From assembly GCA_049609325.1 (NCBI GenBank), contig JBMYYK010000022.1, positions 1-36,154 of the forward strand: a stretch of DNA of 36,154 nt, in the 5' to 3' direction. A program made the translations under genes and the position numbers. The notes under the pieces were generated by a model. That model searched no databases. It had not been told where the DNA came from and saw nothing but the letters and a program-made list of their open reading frames with translations. The DNA is from GCA-2733415 sp049609325. GTDB taxonomy: Bacteria > Bacteroidota > Bacteroidia > Flavobacteriales > Flavobacteriaceae. Position 1 is the first letter of the stretch; every line of letters begins with the position of its first letter. Positions 32,084 through 36,154 of this stretch are shown here, piece by piece.

Positions 32084-33292
32084 ATGAGATTACACAGAAA
32101 TTTAACTTACGCGGTTATTGATAGCATCAGAGATGTCTTTAATGAAGGAGCTTATGCCGGAAAAGCGGTTGAACAAGCGTTAAGACGTGATAAACGTTGG
32201 GGCGCACGCGACAGAAAATTTGTTGCCGAAACCATTTATGACATAATTCGTTGGAAGCGTTTGTATGCTGAAATTGCAGAAGTTAAAGAACCTTTTACGC
32301 GCCCTAACTTATGGCGCTTATTTTCTGTATGGTGTGTATTAAGAGGTATTGATTTGCCAGACTGGAGCCAAATTGAACCAACACCAACTAGACGTATCAA
32401 AGGGCGTTTTGATGAATTATCAAAAATTAGGAAATTTAAAGAGTCAATTCCAGATTGGATTGATGAACTTGGTGTTGCAGAATTGGGTGAGAAAGTTTGG
32501 ACTAAAGAAATGGCCTCTTTAAACCAACAAGCCGAAGTCATTTTAAGAACCAACACCTTAAAAACAACTAAAAAAGCGTTACAAGAACAACTAGCTAATG
32601 AGGGTATTGAAACTGTAACCCTACCAAAGCACCCAGACGCCATCAAATTAGTTGAGCGTGCTAATGTATTTAAAACTGATGCATTTAAAAAAGGATGGTT
32701 TGAAGTACAAGATGCTTCATCACAACTTGTAGCAGCCTATTTGGATGTGAAGCCTGGCATGAAGGTAGTAGATACTTGTGCTGGAGCCGGAGGTAAAACC
32801 TTACATTTAGCATCTTTAATGGAAAACAAAGGACAACTATTTGCTATGGATATTTACGAAAGTAAATTACGCAAATTAAAAGTTCGCGCTAAAAGAAACG
32901 GTGTACATAACATCACTTTAAAAACAATAGACTCTACAAAGCCAATTAAAAAACTACATGATAAAGCTGATCGTGTATTAATTGACGCTCCTTGTAGTGG
33001 TTTAGGGGTATTAAGACGTAATCCAGATTCAAAATGGAAATTACAACCTGAGTTTTTAGACAATATTAGAGCTACGCAGCAAGACATCTTATGCCGTTAT
33101 TCAAAAATGGTAAAGCCTGGCGGTAAATTGGTTTACGCCACTTGTTCTGTATTACCGTCTGAAAATCAAGACCAAGTTAAGGCCTTTTTAGCCAGCAATA
33201 CTGATTTCACATTTGTATCTGATGAAAAAATCTTATCTTCGCAAAGTGGTTACGATGGCTTTTATATGGCTTTATTAGAACGCAAAAAATAA
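32084..33292 (+). CDS. RsmB-like rRNA (cytosine-C5) methyltransferase
   Basis: A 402-residue Nop2/Sun-family m5C methyltransferase, probably modifying C967 of 16S rRNA. The N-terminal helical part (1-140, MRLHRNLTYAVIDSIRDVF, then RDRKFVAETIYDIIRWKRLY) looks like a reduced NusB-like domain. The Rossmann domain starts with QDASSQLVAAYL and has the SAM motif DTCAGAGGKTLHL, DAPCSGLGVLRRNP with C304, and ATCSVLPSENQDQV with the catalytic C354. Both conserved cysteines of this mechanism are therefore present. The length is a little below E. coli RsmB (429). A different NSUN target, such as RsmF-type, is the alternative. Confidence 0.88.
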   Translation: MRLHRNLTYAVIDSIRDVFNEGAYAGKAVEQALRRDKRWGARDRKFVAETIYDIIRWKRLYAEIAEVKEPFTRPNLWRLFSVWCVLRGIDLPDWSQIEPTPTRRIKGRFDELSKIRKFKESIPDWIDELGVAELGEKVWTKEMASLNQQAEVILRTNTLKTTKKALQEQLANEGIETVTLPKHPDAIKLVERANVFKTDAFKKGWFEVQDASSQLVAAYLDVKPGMKVVDTCAGAGGKTLHLASLMENKGQLFAMDIYESKLRKLKVRAKRNGVHNITLKTIDSTKPIKKLHDKADRVLIDAPCSGLGVLRRNPDSKWKLQPEFLDNIRATQQDILCRYSKMVKPGGKLVYATCSVLPSENQDQVKAFLASNTDFTFVSDEKILSSQSGYDGFYMALLERKK

Positions 33293-33349
33293 ATAATCAT
33301 AACAAAGAGGTTTAGTGGTTTTTACTTCTTTTCAAATAACAACTTATCT

Positions 33350-34495
33350 ATGAAAAAAATTACTTTATTACTACTTTTAGTATCATTCGCGACTCAAGCG
33401 CAAATACCTGCTGGGTATTACGACCATGCAACAGGTACTGGTTACACACTAAAAACACAGTTAAAACGAATTGTTAACAGTGCTAATGACCCAGAAATTA
33501 CTGCAAATGAATATTTTCATGCGCCACAAGGTTACAATGATTTATGGAATTTATATGAGATTTCAGACTCTAGACCAAACCCAAACTATCCAAGTGAATC
33601 AAACGAATTTTTTGTTTTAGAAATGTATAGTAACTGTGACTTTATCTTTGGTTCTATAGCTAGTGGAGGTCATCAAGATAACGGTACAGGTGGTGGTAGC
33701 GAATGTGAACGTTTTAATAGAGAACACACCTTCCCAAGAAGTTGGTATGGTGACGGTAGTACACACCCAATGAAGTCTGATGCATTTCATGTAATTCCTT
33801 CAGATAAATATGTAAACGGCCAAAGAGGTAATTATGCTTATGGTGAGGTAGATACCAGCTTAAGCCACACAACTCCTGGTACAGGTTTACGAGGCACAAG
33901 TAGTATTCCTGGACCTACAGATATTGTTTTTGAACCTGCCGATCAATACAAAGGTGATATTGCAAGAGGACTATTATATGTTGCAGTACGTTATGAAGAT
34001 GAAATTGCAGGTTGGGAAAACAACGATTCAGATGGCGATAGTATGTTAGACGGGTCTTCTAACAAAGTTTTTGAACAATGGGCGTTAGACATGCTATACA
34101 GCTGGCATGTAAATGATCCTGTAAGTCAAAAAGAAATAGATAGAAATAATGACATTTATAACTTTCAAAGTAACAGAAATCCGTTTATTGATCACCCAGA
34201 ATATGTCGCTGAAATTTGGGGAACTGTGCTTGCAGTTGATGACTATAGTGTTAATGACTTTAGCATATACCCAAACCCTACAAATGCTGATTTAGTTTAC
34301 ATCAACAAAGGCAATAATACTATTAATAATTTAGAGTTATACTCAATTAGCGGTAAGCTAATTTTATCTAAAAAAATCAACTCTAATCATTCAACAATTA
34401 CATTGGATAATTTAAGTTCTGTGGCTTCTGGAATGTATCTTTTAAAAATACAAACTGATAGAAACACAGTCATTAAAAAATTAGTTATCAACTAA
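33350..34495 (+). CDS. Secreted endonuclease I with T9SS sorting domain
   Basis: A 381-residue extracellular DNase/RNase of the endonuclease I family (EndA/Dns, PF04231). Signal peptide is at residues 1-17 (FATQA-Q). The nuclease domain includes CERFNREHTFPRSW (H126 in the EHxFPRSW active-site motif), SDAFHVIPSDKYVNGQRGNY and RGLLYVAVRYED. After about residue 300 a C-terminal type IX sorting domain appears: DFSIYPNPTNADLVYI, GKLILSKKI, SGMYLLKIQTDRNTVIKKLV. The last residues, KLVIN, are typical of type A signals. It is thus predicted to pass the outer membrane by the T9SS and digest external nucleic acids, for nutrition. It is followed by a terminator. Confidence 0.95.
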   Translation: MKKITLLLLLVSFATQAQIPAGYYDHATGTGYTLKTQLKRIVNSANDPEITANEYFHAPQGYNDLWNLYEISDSRPNPNYPSESNEFFVLEMYSNCDFIFGSIASGGHQDNGTGGGSECERFNREHTFPRSWYGDGSTHPMKSDAFHVIPSDKYVNGQRGNYAYGEVDTSLSHTTPGTGLRGTSSIPGPTDIVFEPADQYKGDIARGLLYVAVRYEDEIAGWENNDSDGDSMLDGSSNKVFEQWALDMLYSWHVNDPVSQKEIDRNNDIYNFQSNRNPFIDHPEYVAEIWGTVLAVDDYSVNDFSIYPNPTNADLVYINKGNNTINNLELYSISGKLILSKKINSNHSTITLDNLSSVASGMYLLKIQTDRNTVIKKLVIN

Positions 34496-34516
34496 TCACA
34501 CAAAAATCTTGTTTAT

Positions 34517-34542
34517 AAAGCGGCTTTTTAGTCGCTTTTTTT
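34517..34542 (+). terminator. Terminator after the endonuclease gene
   Basis: Stem AAAGCGGC / GTCGCTTT (one G-T pair) with loop TTTTTA, then a run of T. Confidence 0.8.
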
Positions 34543-34566
34543 ATGCAATATAAACAACAAAAAATG

Positions 34567-34574
34567 TATTTTTG
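34567..34574 (+). promoter_or_regulatory. -7 element of purL
   Basis: TATTTTTG, an exact TAnnTTTG match, 34 bases before the ATG at 34608. No riboswitch-like structure fits in the short leader. Confidence 0.5.
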
Positions 34575-34607
34575 CATCTTTAAACAACACAACAAAAACG
34601 TTAATAG

Positions 34608-36154
34608 ATGATTCATTTCTTTGGAAACACAAACAGCACCGTATTTGCTGTACAAACAACAAAAGAACTTTCTAACGAAGCAATTGAAAAATTGACTTGG
34701 TTATTTGGCAATCAACCTAAAATAAACGCGGCGTCTGTTGACGCTTTTTTTATTGGCCCAAGAGCAGCTATGATTTCGCCTTGGAGTACAAATGCCGTTG
34801 AGATTACTCAAAACATGACTATTGACGGTATCATCCGTATAGAAGAATATAAAAGCACCACTGAGGACAACACTGATTTTGACCCAATGTTATCTCAGAA
34901 GTTTTCTGAATTAAACCAAGATCTTTTCACAGTTAATGTGCAACCAGAAAACATCCTTGATATTGATGACATTGCTGCATATAACATTCAAGAAGGCTTA
35001 GCGTTAAGTGATGAAGAAGTGGAATATCTTGAAGGTGTAGCTACTAAAATTGGTAGAAAACTAACCGATTCTGAAGTTTTCGGATTTTCTCAAGTCAACT
35101 CAGAGCACTGTCGCCACAAAATATTCAACGGGACATTTGTTATCGATGGTGAAGAAATGCCTTCTTCTTTATTCAAATTAATTAAGAAAACATCTGCAGA
35201 AAATCCTAACGATATTGTGTCTGCGTATAAAGACAATGTCGCTTTCATAAAAGGACCAAAAGCAACTCAGTTTGCTCCTAAAAGCGCCGATAAACCAGAT
35301 TATTACGAAGAAAAAGAATTCGAATCGGTAATCTCATTAAAAGCAGAAACACATAACTTTCCTACTACTGTTGAGCCATTTAATGGTGCTGCTACAGGAT
35401 CTGGAGGAGAAATTAGAGATCGTTTAGCTGGAGGTAAAGGATCTTTACCTTTAGCAGGAACAGCGGTTTACATGACGTCTTACTCTCGTTTAGAAGACAA
35501 CAGACCTTGGGAACAAGCTATGGACGAGCGCAAATGGTTATACCAAACTCCAATGGACATCTTAATTAAAGCGTCTAATGGAGCATCAGATTTTGGTAAT
35601 AAATTTGGGCAGCCATTAATTACGGGTTCTGTATTAACTTTTGAACATGAAGAAGATGCTAGAAAATTAGGCTTCGATAAAGTGATTATGCAGGCCGGAG
35701 GTATTGGTTATGGTAAAGCTGAACAGGCATTAAAAGACACTCCAGAAAATGGAGACAAAATAGTCATCTTAGGTGGTGAAAATTACCGAATTGGTATGGG
35801 TGGTGCTGCAGTATCTTCTGCAGATACTGGAGAGTTTAGCTCAGGAATAGAACTAAATGCTATTCAGCGTTCTAACCCAGAAATGCAAAAACGTGCTGCC
35901 AATGCTGTAAGAGGAATGGTAGAAAGCGATGTAAATACTATCGTTTCTATTCATGATCACGGAGCTGGTGGACACTTGAACTGTCTATCAGAATTAGTAG
36001 AAGAAACTGGAGGTAAAATAGACTTAGATAAATTACCTGTTGGTGACCCAACGCTATCAGCAAAAGAAATTATTGGTAACGAATCTCAAGAACGTATGGG
36101 ATTAGTTATTAGTAAAGATAACATCGATACCTTACAACGTATAGCAGAGAGAGA
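34608..36154 (+). CDS. purL: Phosphoribosylformylglycinamidine synthase, N-terminal part (cut by window edge)
   Basis: Makes FGAM from FGAR, glutamine and ATP, the fourth step of purine synthesis. The first 515 residues are in the window; the frame runs off the right edge. Start MIHFFGNTNSTVFAVQTTKEL, then NSEHCRHKIFNGTFV, KAETHNFPTTVEPFNGAATG, GGEIRDRLAGGKGSLPLAG, and IHDHGAGGHLNCLSEL, which follow the order of the large single-chain PurL with an N-terminal PurS-like region. That form, about 1,220-1,300 residues with a C-terminal glutaminase domain, is usual in Bacteroidetes and Gammaproteobacteria. The glutaminase part is beyond the window. The gene has a -7 box and a preceding terminator, so it starts its own transcript. 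Confidence 0.95.
   Translation, partial: MIHFFGNTNSTVFAVQTTKELSNEAIEKLTWLFGNQPKINAASVDAFFIGPRAAMISPWSTNAVEITQNMTIDGIIRIEEYKSTTEDNTDFDPMLSQKFSELNQDLFTVNVQPENILDIDDIAAYNIQEGLALSDEEVEYLEGVATKIGRKLTDSEVFGFSQVNSEHCRHKIFNGTFVIDGEEMPSSLFKLIKKTSAENPNDIVSAYKDNVAFIKGPKATQFAPKSADKPDYYEEKEFESVISLKAETHNFPTTVEPFNGAATGSGGEIRDRLAGGKGSLPLAGTAVYMTSYSRLEDNRPWEQAMDERKWLYQTPMDILIKASNGASDFGNKFGQPLITGSVLTFEHEEDARKLGFDKVIMQAGGIGYGKAEQALKDTPENGDKIVILGGENYRIGMGGAAVSSADTGEFSSGIELNAIQRSNPEMQKRAANAVRGMVESDVNTIVSIHDHGAGGHLNCLSELVEETGGKIDLDKLPVGDPTLSAKEIIGNESQERMGLVISKDNIDTLQRIAER

Noticed and set aside
1..36154. tRNA, rRNA, CRISPR, insertion sequence or prophage
   Set aside because: No cloverleaf-like short gene, no regular spaced repeats, no transposase or integrase and no terminal inverted repeats were seen; the gaps are too short and are explained by promoters and terminators.

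Overview
The window is a compact, AT-rich stretch of chromosome from a member of the Bacteroidetes, most likely a marine or environmental Flavobacteriaceae species. The evidence is the repeated TAnnTTTG (-7) promoter motif, near absence of strong Shine-Dalgarno sequences, a type IX secretion C-terminal sorting domain on a secreted nuclease, a CarB that lacks the C-terminal allosteric domain, a Bacteroidetes-type GlmU-like protein, and DUF4199- and YCF48-type proteins. I see no tRNA, rRNA, CRISPR array, insertion sequence, prophage or integron. No gene-free stretch exceeds 300 bases. The longest gap (6699-6960) holds the rpmH promoter and the promoter of the following gene.

Layout. 1-2297: the tail of an unknown gene and a cytochrome P450, convergent with a TrmH-type tRNA methyltransferase. 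2352-6698: a secreted TPR protein, then carB and rpmH on the minus strand. 6961-8395: a membrane TPR protein and a secreted thioredoxin-like protein with no cysteine. 8536-10520 (minus): alpha/beta hydrolase, lytic transglycosylase and half-size TauE/SafE permease in one tight operon. 10713-12965: a small GNAT protein, a lipoprotein and mtaB. 13041-22482 (plus): the most interesting block. It has an oligopeptide-binding lipoprotein, two SGNH-type proteins and an MBOAT acyltransferase, packed with overlaps, then an SDR, a class-3-like aldehyde dehydrogenase, two small proteins and an M24 peptidase-like protein. 22528-24062 (minus): GlmU-like protein and zinc-free ribosomal protein L31. 24202-29332 (plus): DUF4199 protein, GT2 glycosyltransferase, phosphohexomutase and ABC exporter. 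29435-30954: ECF sigma factor, membrane protein and CpxP-like protein. 30991-36154: YCF48-like lipoprotein, RsmB-like rRNA methyltransferase, T9SS-secreted endonuclease I, and the 5' part of purL.

Most genes are housekeeping or envelope functions. The block at 13041-19106 reads as a candidate system for O-acylating an extracytoplasmic glycan: the MBOAT would carry acyl groups across the inner membrane and the SGNH proteins would transfer them. A solute-binding lipoprotein sits 9 bases upstream with no transporter beside it. Many transcription units end in clear hairpin terminators, and convergent pairs share symmetrical ones. Nothing here proves a wholly new system; the strongest candidates are given under findings with the tests that would settle them.
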